A DNA stretch of 64,000 nucleotides, taken from contig JASAND010030909.1 of the NCBI GenBank assembly GCA_030248195.1, positions 48,747 through 112,746 on the forward strand, read 5' to 3'. Source of the DNA: Trissonchulus latispiculum. Its lineage: Eukaryota > Nematoda > Enoplea > Enoplida > Ironidae. The notes under the pieces were generated by a model. That model was not told the origin of the DNA and ran no database searches. It saw only the letters and a list, made by a program, of their open reading frames with translations. Of this stretch, positions 11,067 to 21,906 are shown piece by piece (positions within the stretch are counted from its first letter, which is position 1; each line of letters starts with the position of its first letter). The position numbers and the translations under genes are program-made.

Positions 11067-12059
11067 GGTGCTGGTTTCCTTTCGGGTATTTTTGACTCAT
11101 ACGGGTTTAATCCATTACGTAAATAGCTAAAACTTGCTAAAATAACCTACTTCCGTGCTCTTTAACATTCTGGGACCAGTCCCAGGTTTTAGGCCAAAAG
11201 ATAAGAAAGTTTTAGTTTTTGGCCTCAGATTTCCAGTAGGTAGACCAGACACGGGATTGGTTGTCATGGCTGGAAATAGGACACGAAAATGAATATTTTT
11301 GCTTTTACAACCTTTGAGCTATCTCCAGTGGTTGAGTCAGTATAAGCAGAAAACTGTTTTTGGGTAAAAATGGCAATTTTCGAGAAAATCAGTTTTTTCA
11401 AAATTACTGCCACATGTTAAGGACAAAGTTGGCTTATTTATACTCAATCGATGCAGCGTCCAAATGCCCATTTTATGAATGCCTATTAGCCAGACTTTAT
11501 TGCTTTCAGCTAGAGATATGGCCGAAAAACCATTTTGGCAAAACTGCGGTTATTTTGTTTAAAACATCGATTTCTCAAAAACTACTCAACAGATTCCGGA
11601 GATTTTTGGCAAAATGGAAATTCGTACTATTGCGGAGGGACATGTTTCTTGGTTTTGGCTAAAACGTTCCCAGTTTCAAGAAAATTTAGTGCAAATTTTA
11701 AAAAATCTAGTGCTTCCGTGCATTTTGCAAATTTTCTCAACCCTTGAGTGATAGTGAGCAAAACCCCAAAAACGTCCCTCGGCCCATATGTCCTCTGTAT
11801 GATAGCGCAAAGAGAAATTTTTCTGGTTCCGCAGTTTTGAAAAATCGATGTTCGAAAATGTTTGGTCTATATCTAGCCGTTATGTCAGAAAAGTTTTGCT
11901 AATGTTTTACTAATTTTGCTAGTTTCGTAAGCTCATATGAATGTCCTGATTATAAGCTTTAAAACGATGTATAAAGCTCTTCCCAACTCCCAAAATTGCG
12001 AAAGTTATAGCGTTTTAAAAAATCACCATAAAAGCACTGCACAAAAGGATACCAGCACC
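11067..12059. mobile_element. TTAA-flanked non-autonomous element, family a, copy 1
   Basis: TTAA lies on both sides (11063-11066 and 12060-12063). Ends are GGTGCTGG and CCAGCACC, with TTTCCTTTCGGG just inside the left end and CAAAAGGATA just inside the right. The body is similar, in reverse order, to 14587-15577 (993 and 991 nt). TTAA duplications with GG-starting inverted ends suggest a piggyBac-type MITE, but no transposase is present to confirm this. Confidence 0.75.
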
Positions 12060-12232
12060 TTAAACACCATACGATCATATGCTGGAGATAGGAGGGGCTT
12101 TGGTCAAGATGAAGATCCATAATATAATACATGTAATGTGTACAGCTATTGTTAATATTGTCGCATACGTACATACATCGCTAGGAGTTAAGGCTCCTAT
12201 TTAGTGGAATATGCAAATTAGGAACCGGTTGA

Positions 12233-12535
12233 AGTAAAGCTCTCTTCGTTGTCTACCGGAGATGTTCTAAAAAACTTGAACTATTAAAATTTGTTTTTCG
12301 ATATATTGACGATATTACGGTTATTAATGATGGTGGCATTTTCAGGGAAATTTGGAAGCTTATTTATCAAATGGAAATTGAATTAAATTTAGTAAATATA
12401 AGATATTTAGAAGCCGATGTTTTAGATATCAAAATTATGATTAATAATAAAAAATTTATAACCTCGGTTTTTGACAAAATAAAATATTTCCCTTTTAAGG
12501 CTATTAGTTTACCAGAAATTGAACTTGTTTGTTGA
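12233..12535 (+). pseudogene. Reverse transcriptase fragment with YIDD box
   Basis: An open frame of 100 codons ending in TGA reads FVFRYIDDITVIND, then QMEIELNL, then VLDIKIMIN and SVFDKIKYFPF. The YIDD box followed by E-x-E-L, LD-x-x-I and DK-x-x-x-FPF matches a family of RT proteins common in invertebrate genomes, possibly Penelope-like. An in-frame stop lies just upstream and no ATG-led start is seen, so this is a truncated relic. The exact RT family is uncertain. Confidence 0.6.
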
Positions 12536-12540
12536 AAACT

Positions 12541-12630
12541 GATTGAAAAAAAAATTGAAAACTTGTTACCTAATGTTGTTATCGAGGAAAAAAATTGAAA
12601 ACTTGTTACCTAACGTTGTTATCGAGACAC
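12541..12630. repeat. Short tandem duplication of about 45 nt
   Basis: The phrase AAATTGAAAACTTGTTACCT and the following GTTGTTATCGAG occur twice in a row with one base difference, directly after the RT relic. Confidence 0.7.
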
Positions 12631-13205
12631 TTTTTTCAATTTCGCAAAAATTGTGGGCAACGCTAGTGCTACCTAAAAACTTTAATGCTCAACCAAGTCA
12701 TTCCTAAGCATCAAAAAGCTCACTTTGCTGACCACTTTAAACCCTGCAAGTTATTCAATTATGCGATCAAATCTTTTAGTAAAGTTAACAAAGACGACAA
12801 ACGACCCAGAACCAGAACGACAAACAAAATACGTAAAACGGATGATACAGATCAAAATGCCATATAAACACCAGCCCTCAGATCCTCAAGAACATATTGA
12901 AGGTAACTGCTAAATGAAAACAAGTAGCGCCTGAGAAGAGAACGCGACAAGAGTTATGTGGCTGTTGTCCTGACATGATACACTCCATAGATTCCGTTAA
13001 CAGCCAGCACTAAACAGCTGTGATACACAACCGTCAGAGCTATGATAACCATAATCTCAGCAAATTGCTAGTCTGCGTAGCCGGCCCCTGACTGTATGCA
13101 CAGTCACAGCACCATAACTTTCACAAAAACTTTTGCATACAGCATTTGCTTGTTAGCTTACATAAAGTAAATAATTAAATTAAAGTAATTAAAGTAATTA
13201 ATTTA
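12631..13205. other. Unassigned sequence
   Basis: No gene is supported. Two short overlapping open frames near 12685-12913 have no recognisable domain. An AATTAAAGT word repeats near 13170-13200. Confidence 0.4.
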
Positions 13206-14582
13206 GGTGGTGGTATCCTTTTGTGTAGTGCTTCTCCGGTGATTTTTTGAAACTCTATGACTTTAGCAATTTTTGGGAGATTTCGTCTTACTGCTTATAA
13301 TCCGAATATTCGCACCAGTTTACGAAAATGGCAAAATTAGCGAACACTTCGCAAAGGTTTCTCGATAATGGCTAAATATAGACCAAAAATATTTGAACAC
13401 AGATTTCTTCTAAAATGTAGAATACACAAAAATTTCTCTATGTGTCGGGAGATGAAGGACAGTAGGTCGAGGAACATTTCTGGGTTTGGCGAACAGGCTT
13501 TAATGCTCTAGGAAATCCGTTAAGTGTGCGGTAACACGAATTTCGCAACGTAACGTTGCGTTTTCGGAAAGTGGAGACGTTTTTGCTCAGACCAAGAAAA
13601 ACGTACCTCCGCAATATTGCGAATTGTCATCATCACGAGAATCCATAGGGTAGTTTTTGAAAAAATTATTTTGAACACAAAATAATCGCAGCTTTGCCTG
13701 AATTCTTTTGTCAAATCTCTAGCTGGATTATCTACCCAATCTTGGTATAATGAATGAAACATGACGAAACTATTGGTGAAATACGTTTGGCTGGCAGATT
13801 ACCTTTGCACAAAATTTTGGTGTCTGAGAGTGAATAATCGGTTTGCTACCATCATGGCTTTGGGCATGCGCAAATAATCAAAATTTTATTTAAGCCTTAT
13901 ATACTAAATTTGAATCTATCACGTGAAAGAGCACAAAAGGAGCTAGAACATGATGTGCATGTTTCTTCAGTACTTGGTTTCTATCAAAAGTTACAGATAG
14001 TTTTACATACATGATTTCCGTTGACCGTTTGCCAATGTAAAGTAATCGCAGTTTATCAAAAATTAAATCTATTGGGTTTTAAAGGTTGTTAGTGTGTTAC
14101 TTATTTGTATTATTTAAAAACACTATTCAGCTGCTTGAATGCAATGTAAATTCCCAAAGCCAAAGCAAACAATGAAAAGTTACAAAATCTTTAATTTTAT
14201 TTTTCTCGTCATTGCTTCAACGAAAGACCTTCAGATCGACGCCCTTAGTTTGATTTTACGGCTTGCGTAGTTCAAAAAAATGTTGGATTATTTGATTTCT
14301 GCAAACATACAGGGTAGAGAAAAGCTAGAAAGTTGCTTGAAAAAGCAAAAATATGAAGCTCAATGAGATCTTTCGAATGACTATAGTTATAACTGTATAG
14401 CAGCTGTTAAACGTTCAGAAATTGGGAAAAACCACTCTTACCGGAAATCTCGAATTTTTGAAACGGGAATGCGCTAATGCGAATGTTAGAACGCTAAAAG
14501 AACTTATTTCGGAAAGTTTCATCAAATTTCATCTTGATTTACGCCGCCAAATAACAATATGTGCCCAAAAGGAATCGCCACC
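13206..14582. mobile_element. TTAA-type element with hybrid ends (family a left, family b right)
   Basis: The left end GGTGGTGGTATCC matches the family a element beginning at 14587. The last 380 nt, including ATTTTACGGCTTGCGTAG and the end CCAAAAGGAATCGCCACC, match the family b elements at 30795 and 36404. The right flank is TTAA (14583-14586); the left flank is TTTA, perhaps a mutated TTAA. It may be a recombinant or two truncated copies end to end. Confidence 0.55.
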
Positions 14583-14586
14583 TTAA

Positions 14587-15577
14587 GGTGGTGGTATCCT
14601 TTTCGTGCAGTGCATTTGTGGTGATTTTTTGAAACGCAATAAGTTTCGCAATTTTTGGAGTTGGAAAGAGGTTTATGCATAGTTTTAAAGCTTATTATCT
14701 GAACATTCACACGGGCTCACGAAACTGGCAAAATTAGCAAAAAATAGTAGAAATTTTCTGACATGCAGACATCTAACAGGATGAACATAGGCCAAAAATG
14801 TTTGAACATCGATTTCTCAAAACCGAAGCATCGGCCAAAAGTTCTTTTTGCCATACTATATGAAGGACCTATGGGCCGAGGCAAGTTTTTTGGATTTGGC
14901 TCAGCAGGTCTTAACGGCCGAGAAAATCGTCCAAATGCAACTTTCGCAACTTCGCATTGAGTTTTCTTACCACCCGATACGTTTTAACCCAAACCAAGAA
15001 AAACGTCCCTCCGCAGGAGCACGAGTTTCAATTCTGCCAAAAATCTCCGGAATCCGTCGAGTAGTTTTTGAGAAATCGATGTTCGAAACTAAATAATCGC
15101 AGTCTTGGCAAAATCGTTTTTCGGCTAAATCTCTATCCTAAAGCAATAAAGTCCGGCAATAGGCATTCATAAAATGGGCATTTGGGCGCTACATCGATTG
15201 AGTATAAATAAGCCAACTTTGTCCTTAACATGTGGCACTTATTTTGAAAAAACTGATTTCATCGAATATGTCCATTTTTTGACAAAAACAGTTTTTTGCT
15301 TATACTGACTCAACCACTGGAGACAGATCAAAAGTTGTAAAATCAAAAATGCTCATTTTCGTGTCCTCTTTCCAGCCATAACAACCATAGCGTGTGTTTT
15401 CTACCTGCTGGGTACCTAATGCCAAAAACCAAAACTTTCTTATCTTTTGGCCTAAAAATACGGGACTAGTCCCAGAATGTTAAGGAGCACGGAAATAGGT
15501 AATTTCGTAAGTTTCAGCCATTTACGTAAAAGATTAAAGCTGTAAAAATCAGAAATACCCGAAAGGAAACCAGCACC
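14587..15577. mobile_element. TTAA-flanked non-autonomous element, family a, copy 2
   Basis: TTAA at 14583-14586 and 15578-15581. The copy lies opposite to 11067-12059 and shares its internal phrases, including a long stretch around GGGACTAGTCCCAGAATG and the end GAAAGGAAACCAGCACC. The left TTAA is shared with the preceding element and the right one with the next, so three elements are packed end to end. Confidence 0.75.
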
Positions 15578-15581
15578 TTAA

Positions 15582-16500
15582 GGGGGCGCTTGCATTACCG
15601 GGAACGGTTCTCCTGAGTTTATTTTCCAACGAATCTATTTCAAACCTTCAGCATAGGTAGCTGGTGCTAAATGCTAGCAATATGTAGAATTTGAATAATC
15701 CAGTGCTTGGCTTGCGACTTAAACAAAAGGGATAAGCTGAAATTTTCAAAACGCTGTCACTCATTAACGGCTGAATGAAATTAGCTCAAATACGGCACAA
15801 ATGCGTAAATGAACATAACGCAGGGGCAATTTTTTCAGTTTTTCGATTTATGCAGTTTTGAGTATTTTATGAGTATTCGAAAACTTTGAAAGTCAATATC
15901 TCACGGAATATACGATTTAAACAAAAACTAAAAAAATTACCCCTGCGTACCCGTCAAATAAATGTGCATGCAAAATTTGAGCGAGTTTGGTCACAACATT
16001 TATGAGAAAATCAAATTAAAAAATTTCGCACTAATCGCTTCAGTTTTTCACAAATATTATGCTTTTAATAAGTAGCATAGTGTATTTCATGAAATAATAA
16101 ACAAATCCAACACAAAAGCAACGTGAAAAGCCCTGCAGAATTCATTTCCGAACGATAAGTTTTTACATTGGCATTCGCTTTGAGAATGGTAAACGTAACT
16201 TTGTCATATATTCAACCGCCTGTAACTTTTGATTGCAACCACGTACAGGAGAGATATGCACATCGTTGTAACGGGCTTTATTTGCTCTTTAACCTAGTGC
16301 ATTCGACGTTGTCGTTTGCAGCTTTAATAAAATTTCGAAATTTTAAGCCATACCGGTAGCTAGCCAAGCACGTGGTCTCCGTTGCCGAAATTTTGTCAAA
16401 AGATGCCCCGCCAACCAAAGTAAGTTTAGTTGGGATTTCTTCAAAATTGAGCTGTCGGTCTAAATTTTATATCTATAATCCCAATAATGCAAGCGCCACC
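15582..16500. mobile_element. TTAA-flanked non-autonomous element, family c
   Basis: TTAA at 15578-15581 and 16501-16504. Inverted ends are GGGGGCGCTTGCATTA and TAATGCAAGCGCCACC. Internally different from families a and b. No transposase frame is present. It probably entered the TTAA at the edge of a family a copy, because family a sequence resumes at 16505. Confidence 0.75.
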
Positions 16501-16504
16501 TTAA

Positions 16505-16885
16505 GTCCGGCAAGTAGGGGTTCATAAAATGTGCATTTGGACGCTGTATTGATTGAGTATAAGTGAAACAAAATTGTTCGCAAGGTTTGGCAGTAATTTT
16601 GAAAAAACTGATTTCCTCGAAAATGGCCATTTTTGACGCTCAAAATTGTTTTTTCTTACACTGACTTAACCACTGGAGATAGGTCAAAGGTTGTAAAAGC
16701 AAAAATGTGTCCTCTTTCCAGCCATAACAACCAATCCGGTGTCTGGTCTACCTAATGAAAACCTAACGCCAAAAACCAAAACTTTCTTATCTTTTGGCCT
16801 AAAAATCCGGAACTGGTCCCAGAATGTTAATGAGCACGGAAATAAGTTATTTTGCAAGTTTTAACTATTTACGTAAAGGATCAAA
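16505..16885. repeat. Truncated family a copy
   Basis: Starts GTCCGGCAAGTAGGG and follows the order of the family a body (GATTGAGTATAAGTG, TGACTTAACCACTGGAG, CTTTCTTATCTTTTGG, GGTCCCAGAATGTTAA). It lacks the terminal GGAAACCAGCACC end. Confidence 0.65.
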
Positions 16886-17249
16886 GAAGTATGAGACTCA
16901 TACTCGAAGAAATGTGATGGGGGTACCCCCCCAAGCATAGGTGTGACGGAGATTTGGGGTGGGGGTGTACAGTAGGGCGGTGATGCCCTACTGTCATATT
17001 TTACTATTATTTAAAAAGATTCTCCATTCAAAATTAGCCCGAACTTATGCATCTTGTTTTTATTGAAATCGCCCCGATAGTTCATAAATTGCATTTGAAA
17101 TGTTATAATTGTCAGTGTTTTTGCAAAGATACATCATGCATATCCATAGCAACACCCAAAATTCTATTTCAAAAGTTTAGCATTTCCAACATAATTCTAA
17201 CAAAAATAATTTCAACCACACATACATAACATTTTAAGAGGACTGACGT

Positions 17250-18042
17250 CACGCCGCCTCATTACAACCTCATTGAGCTTCACATTTGTGCTATTTAAAG
17301 CAAGTTCCTAGCTTTTCTCTACCGACAGATATGGCCGATTTTCTTGTTTTGGTGTCGAAAACTTGTCATTTTCGCAGAAATCAAATAAACCATCATTTCT
17401 TGAACTATGCAAGCCGTAAAATCATACTAAGGGCATCGATCTGAAGGTCTCATAGGGACAAATTATCCGATGAATGATCGTCTTCCAACTGCTATCCTGT
17501 AGGCTGCTATCATAAAAAATGTAGTTTTTGCAAAAACACGACCAATTTTTTTCCAAAGACTGTGGAGCATTCAGCATGCAAGCTGGAGGGCTGCTACTGA
17601 ACAAATGTGTTCTGCACAAATATACCCAGGGTCGATTTTTTAGTTTCCCCGATTGCTGCTTTCTAGCTAAAGTAATCGCTTGACAAATTTGGGAAAGGTA
17701 GGCAAAATACAGATTACGCACACATTTCAGCTTATTTCTCTATAACGAAGAGCGATTTCACAATAAATAAAAAATCGTCCCCAGCTATTTCATGGAGGTA
17801 TCGAATGATATAACCGATGTCTCGCGAAAAAATTTACTTGAGCCTGCAAAAATTCTGGAAAATTATACTTCTTCTAAAATAAGTTAAAAATATTTTAGAA
17901 AAGTAACATTAGTTTCATGGCATGCATTAAAAGGAGAAAATATCAATCAAGCTACATTTTGATATAAAAATGGCTTCTTAACTCCAAGTAATGAATGAGT
18001 AATAATGGTGCAAACTTTATGTGACCAAAGGGAATCACCCCC
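17250..18042. repeat. Left-truncated family b TTAA element
   Basis: Colinear with the element at 30795-31778 from about its position 210 onward: TTTCTAGCTTTT-like, ATTTTCTTGTTTTGG, TTATTTCTCTATAACG and GACCAAAGGGAATCACCCCC at the end, next to TTAA at 18043-18046. Confidence 0.65.
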
Positions 18043-18046
18043 TTAA

Positions 18047-18838
18047 AAAGACTCCTGTAGAAACGCCAGGAATTCTTGTAGTTTTCTACAAAAGTGCTCC
18101 TGTGCGGTCAGTCAGCTTCCTGTATTTTCCACAAAAGTAACTTTTGTATTCTCCACCGGCCCTAGCATAGTAAAAATACAAGAATTTCCTGTAGAAAATA
18201 CTAAAGAAACTTGTAGATTTGTTCTACTTTCTTGACAATCCTAAATCAGATACCAAACCTGTATAGTTTTTACAAGACAAAACCTAATGTTGTAGTTTTT
18301 ATTACAGGAGTTTTCTGTAGAAAATACTAAAGAAACTTGTAGTTTTGTTCTACTTTCTTGACAATCCTAAATCAGATATAAAACCTGTATAGTTTTTACA
18401 AGACAAAACCTATAAATTTTACTGGAGCGACCAATTAATAAAAAGGGGGTAGGTGCGGGGGGGGGCGGCCCAAAATATTTTCGGCAGGGAGCGGCCATTA
18501 CAAAAAATTCACCCACGGGGTGTTGAAAGACTGAAAATTTGAAAAAATATTGAAAAATTTCAGTCTTCAAAAATTTTGACCACTGTAGCCCTTATATACT
18601 CAGTTTGCGTTATCAGCGTATCGAGTACTTTCCTGTAGAGTAAACCTGTAAACCAGTGAAAACTACAGGTTTCATTTGTATTGAATACCAGTCTAGCTTG
18701 TAATCCATTCTACCAAAGTATATTCGGTAAATACTACCTAAAAAATTACAAGAGTTAACCTGTATTTTCTACAAAAGCTTTTGTATTTATCATCTACAAA
18801 AGTGATTCCTGTAGTTTCTACTGGAACATTTCTAAGAG
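18047..18838. mobile_element. CTGTAG/CTACAAAAG-word foldback element
   Basis: Starts AAAGACTCCTGTAGAAAC and ends with CCTGTAGTTTCTACTGG and a TAAGAGT tail, an imperfect inverted match. The inside is dense in TGTAG, CTACAAAAG, GTATTTTCTAC and TTGTAGTTTT words on both strands. One block of about 100 nt (AGAAAATACTAAAGAAACTT onward) occurs twice, at 18195 and 18314. A G-run patch lies near 18450. No coding frame. Confidence 0.6.
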
Positions 18839-19224
18839 TGTAGCCTTCACATTATTCTGTAGACACCAAGACGCTTGTGTCCTCAATATATGTTATGATT
18901 GTTGAATATGTTCGGAGTCTTACACTGGTTTGCACCAAATGTGATTAGCAAATGATTAGCTAATTTTGTGCTAAGCAATTGCTTGGCAAGTGCTTAATCC
19001 AAAACTCCTTTGCACCAAATCTGATTAAGTTAACCAATTGCTCGATCTGTTCCACCACGGAAGAAGTCGGTTGCTTAAAAAAGCTAAGTTTTAAGTTTCT
19101 CTTTTTCATAACTTAACAATATTAAAGTAACATAGCCTTTAATGAATAGAGGGCTAGGAAGGGTATGCTAATATACTATAACAAAAGGTGGCTTCAGGGT
19201 TAACTAGTGACTTGTAAGTCAGCA

Positions 19225-20433
19225 TTAAATTTTTTCGAGCAGCCCAGACAGTTTTAAGAACTTTATGGTTTTCACTAGCTCTTGCTTGGCTCCCCACAAG
19301 GCCACTTCTACTCCAGGGAATCCGTTGGGCCACACGTAGTTACGAGAAGCGTTTTGTAGTTCACATTCAGCTAGGCAATGGTAACAGGCAACAATTGCCC
19401 CACAGTCACATCTTTTCTGCTCGGAGGGGTACCCAGCAAGAACAAAATGGCGGCTTCTTAACCTCGCAATGGCTACCTGTCCAGGGCGCGCAAGGCTGGA
19501 CATACTAGATTCTTGGGTAGATTTCAATAATCTTGAACGTGGATCAGTGTCTTTTTCCAACCCGTGAAACCATTTTCGCCATGAATGCTTCTTAATTAAC
19601 CGAATGCTAGTTTTAGCAGTAAAATTCACTGGCTGAGGTTGCTGATCCTGGGCAGCAAACTTAGCAGCTTTGTCGGCAGTTTCATTACCAGTGATACCAA
19701 CGTGAGCTGGAATCCAAACAACCAAGGGATTTGTAACAAATGTGACAGCAACTTCTTCAACCTTGGATCCTCCAGTTTTAATTTTTTGTAGGGCGGCCAA
19801 ACTATCGCTGAACACAACAACCTTTTTGTCAATACCACAAATATCCTTGCAGCAGAGTAAACTTTCAGTAATTGCCTCCAGTTCTGCATCACAGCTAGAC
19901 GCCATAGGGCCAAGAGGCACCCCAAAGACCTCCTTCATATCCTCCCAAAAAATCACAACCCCTGCACCAGCTCCGCCAGGAGGACCTCTTAGGGAAGCGT
20001 CACAATAAATTCTCACGTCAGTACAGTTGTTATACCAATTAATCTTGGCTAATGCAATGCTTCTTCTTTCAGCATCTACTCCTTTATGGGAACATTCAGT
20101 TAAGCTAGTATCTACGAGTAAATTGCTCTTAGCAAGAGGGCAAAGGAGCTTTGGACTTTTAACCTGAGTACCTTTAGGTGTAGGATACTGTCTTCTCTTT
20201 TTTAATGTTTCTTGCACCCAGTTTTTGTTGACGTTTTGGGTGCTGGGCCCTGGGTTCAGTATTTCAGAACTGAAACTGCTACAAGGTAATCCTTTCATCC
20301 TTTCGAGGCAGCTAAGCTGAGCACAATCAATTCGGGCCTGCAGAGGAGGTATTCGGCAATCGAGTTCTAGGAACCAGGTTGGCGTACTTGGTAAGCAACC
20401 CGAGATCATTCTCAATGCCTTATTTTGTAGCAC
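19225..20433 (-). CDS. RNase H-containing C-terminus of LINE ORF2, copy B
   Basis: A 402-residue frame. Its start (LQNKALRMISGCL) continues the RT thumb after a frameshift. RNase H follows from about residue 140: IYCDAS (Asp), CDAELEAI (Glu), VFSDSLAAL (Asp) and WIPAHVGITGNETADKAAK (His and last Asp). All catalytic residues are present. A Cys-rich tail (RCDCGAIVACYHCLAECE) resembles the zinc-binding end of many LINE proteins. The domain looks intact even though the element as a whole is defective. Confidence 0.85.
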   Translation of the reverse strand: MLQNKALRMISGCLPSTPTWFLELDCRIPPLQARIDCAQLSCLERMKGLPCSSFSSEILNPGPSTQNVNKNWVQETLKKRRQYPTPKGTQVKSPKLLCPLAKSNLLVDTSLTECSHKGVDAERRSIALAKINWYNNCTDVRIYCDASLRGPPGGAGAGVVIFWEDMKEVFGVPLGPMASSCDAELEAITESLLCCKDICGIDKKVVVFSDSLAALQKIKTGGSKVEEVAVTFVTNPLVVWIPAHVGITGNETADKAAKFAAQDQQPQPVNFTAKTSIRLIKKHSWRKWFHGLEKDTDPRSRLLKSTQESSMSSLARPGQVAIARLRSRHFVLAGYPSEQKRCDCGAIVACYHCLAECELQNASRNYVWPNGFPGVEVALWGAKQELVKTIKFLKLSGLLEKI

Positions 20434-20920
20434 ACTGATTTTTTCTACTGCTGTTCTTGAACCGTAGCCCCCACAGCTCGCAGCCGTATTCGATAACGGG
20501 TCTTATAGTGGTAATGTAGGTATCGCGAAGGGTTTCCCGGTTGGCGCCCCAGCGAGTGGAAGACAGTCTTTTCAGAACAGCTAAGCGGCTTACAATATTG
20601 CATTTTACCTTGTTTAAATGGTTGTTCCAGGTCAGTTTGGAATCAAGAAAAAGACCCAGGTACCGCACACTTTTAACCACTTGGAGATCACGACCCTGCA
20701 AACGCAGCAGCAGTCGGGTCGGTTGGTCAGTATAACGACGACTAAAGAGTATCGCAAAAGTCTTTTCAGTACTGACCTCCATATTGTTCAAGGATCCCCA
20801 GTGCTCAACAGATGTTAATGCGCCTTGCAGAATTCCCTGTGCAGCTCTCTGGTCTTCGTGAGTGACCCAGATGACAACGTCATCAGCGAACATCCCAACA
20901 CCCACCTGAGCCAAGGGCAC
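20420..20920 (-). pseudogene. RT C-terminal part of LINE ORF2, copy B
   Basis: The frame opens with VGVGMFADDVVIW, the catalytic FADD box of the RT palm. It then shows EVSTEKTFAILFS, VRYLGLFLDSKLTWNNHL and an IRPVIEYGCELWG block. These are the motifs that follow the active site in LINE RTs. The finger and palm motifs normally found before FADD are missing, so only 30-40 nt separate this from the endonuclease frame where roughly a kilobase is expected. A frameshift near 20440 cuts it from the RNase H frame. Confidence 0.8.
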
Positions 20921-20952
20921 ATCTTCCCAATTTTGATAGCTGTAAGAGTTCT

Positions 20953-21906
20953 TTAGAAAGTTGAATACAACCGAAGGTAGGTTGACAATGCCCGTCGTCT
21001 AATTGCCACGGCTTTCTTGGCGGCTATGGACAAACCAAATAGTCTTGGCTTTGAGGACGGTCTCCCAAATGGAATCGTTCTACAGGCAGTCTGGTTTATG
21101 GCATCGACTAGCTCATTATAAAACCAACAAGGATCAGCCACGGTATCAAGCGCTGGGACACGACCGCGCAAGTCCTCTTCCAACTGTACAGTAAACTTTT
21201 TCCAATCACACTTGTCTAGGAGAGGGCGGGAATAACCAGGTGAGTGTCGTGTGTTAGTTTCAAGGGATAGTATTAAGCTCCTGTGATCAGAACTCATGCT
21301 ATCGCCTTCACTTAACGTCCACTCTGTCGCTTCAGGGAGACGTAAAAGGGTCAAATCTGGGTTATAGCGAATACTAGAATCTTTTCCAAAGATGTAGCTG
21401 CAGCACTTTACGGAGTCTTGCGCAATGATAAACCCATGTTCTTCTGCCACTTCCCCCACAATAACCCCTCTCGCGTTAGTGTCACCATATCCCCATCTTT
21501 GTGACTTCGCGTCAAAATCCCCAAAGACCAATGCCGGGCCACTAAAACTGCTCAGAATTGATAAGTCAAGCATGGAGGTCTGTGGGGCATACAAATTAAC
21601 TACAGAGTAAATTGTCTTTCCAACAGAAATCTCCAGAACCTGAAATTCAAGTCCGCCATCAGATTGTTCACGAAGAAGTTGGCAGGTAAAACGGGTGTCC
21701 ACAAGGCATAACAGGCCACCACCATGGGTAGACCGGTCTAGACGAAATATAGTATAACCAGGGAAGGAAGGAGTATAGTTGTCAGTCAAAAATGTCTCTT
21801 GAATGCAGGCCAAATTAACTTTTCTCGATTTCAGGAAATCTTTAAATTCGGTCAGTTTATACGCTAGGCCTCGACAATTCCATTGAACTGCAACAAACTT
21901 TTCCAT
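20953..21906 (-). CDS. APE endonuclease part of LINE ORF2, copy B
   Basis: A 317-residue frame begins MEKFVAVQWNCRGL, the usual start of a LINE endonuclease. Motifs follow in order: LACIQETFL (metal-binding Glu), GGGLLCLV, VVNLYAPQ, VFGDFDAKSQRWG, YNPDLTLL and SSDHRSLIL. The GDF(N)AK position has Asp where Asn is normal, a change at a catalytic residue. The enzyme would cut chromosomal DNA for target-primed insertion. After about residue 250 the sequence enters the linker to RT, then stops where the deletion begins. Confidence 0.85.
   Translation of the reverse strand: MEKFVAVQWNCRGLAYKLTEFKDFLKSRKVNLACIQETFLTDNYTPSFPGYTIFRLDRSTHGGGLLCLVDTRFTCQLLREQSDGGLEFQVLEISVGKTIYSVVNLYAPQTSMLDLSILSSFSGPALVFGDFDAKSQRWGYGDTNARGVIVGEVAEEHGFIIAQDSVKCCSYIFGKDSSIRYNPDLTLLRLPEATEWTLSEGDSMSSDHRSLILSLETNTRHSPGYSRPLLDKCDWKKFTVQLEEDLRGRVPALDTVADPCWFYNELVDAINQTACRTIPFGRPSSKPRLFGLSIAAKKAVAIRRRALSTYLRLYSTF

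Noticed and set aside
14763..15096. Overlapping plus-strand frames of 65 and 82 codons
   Set aside because: They lie inside a family a TTAA element, and the other copy does not keep the frame.
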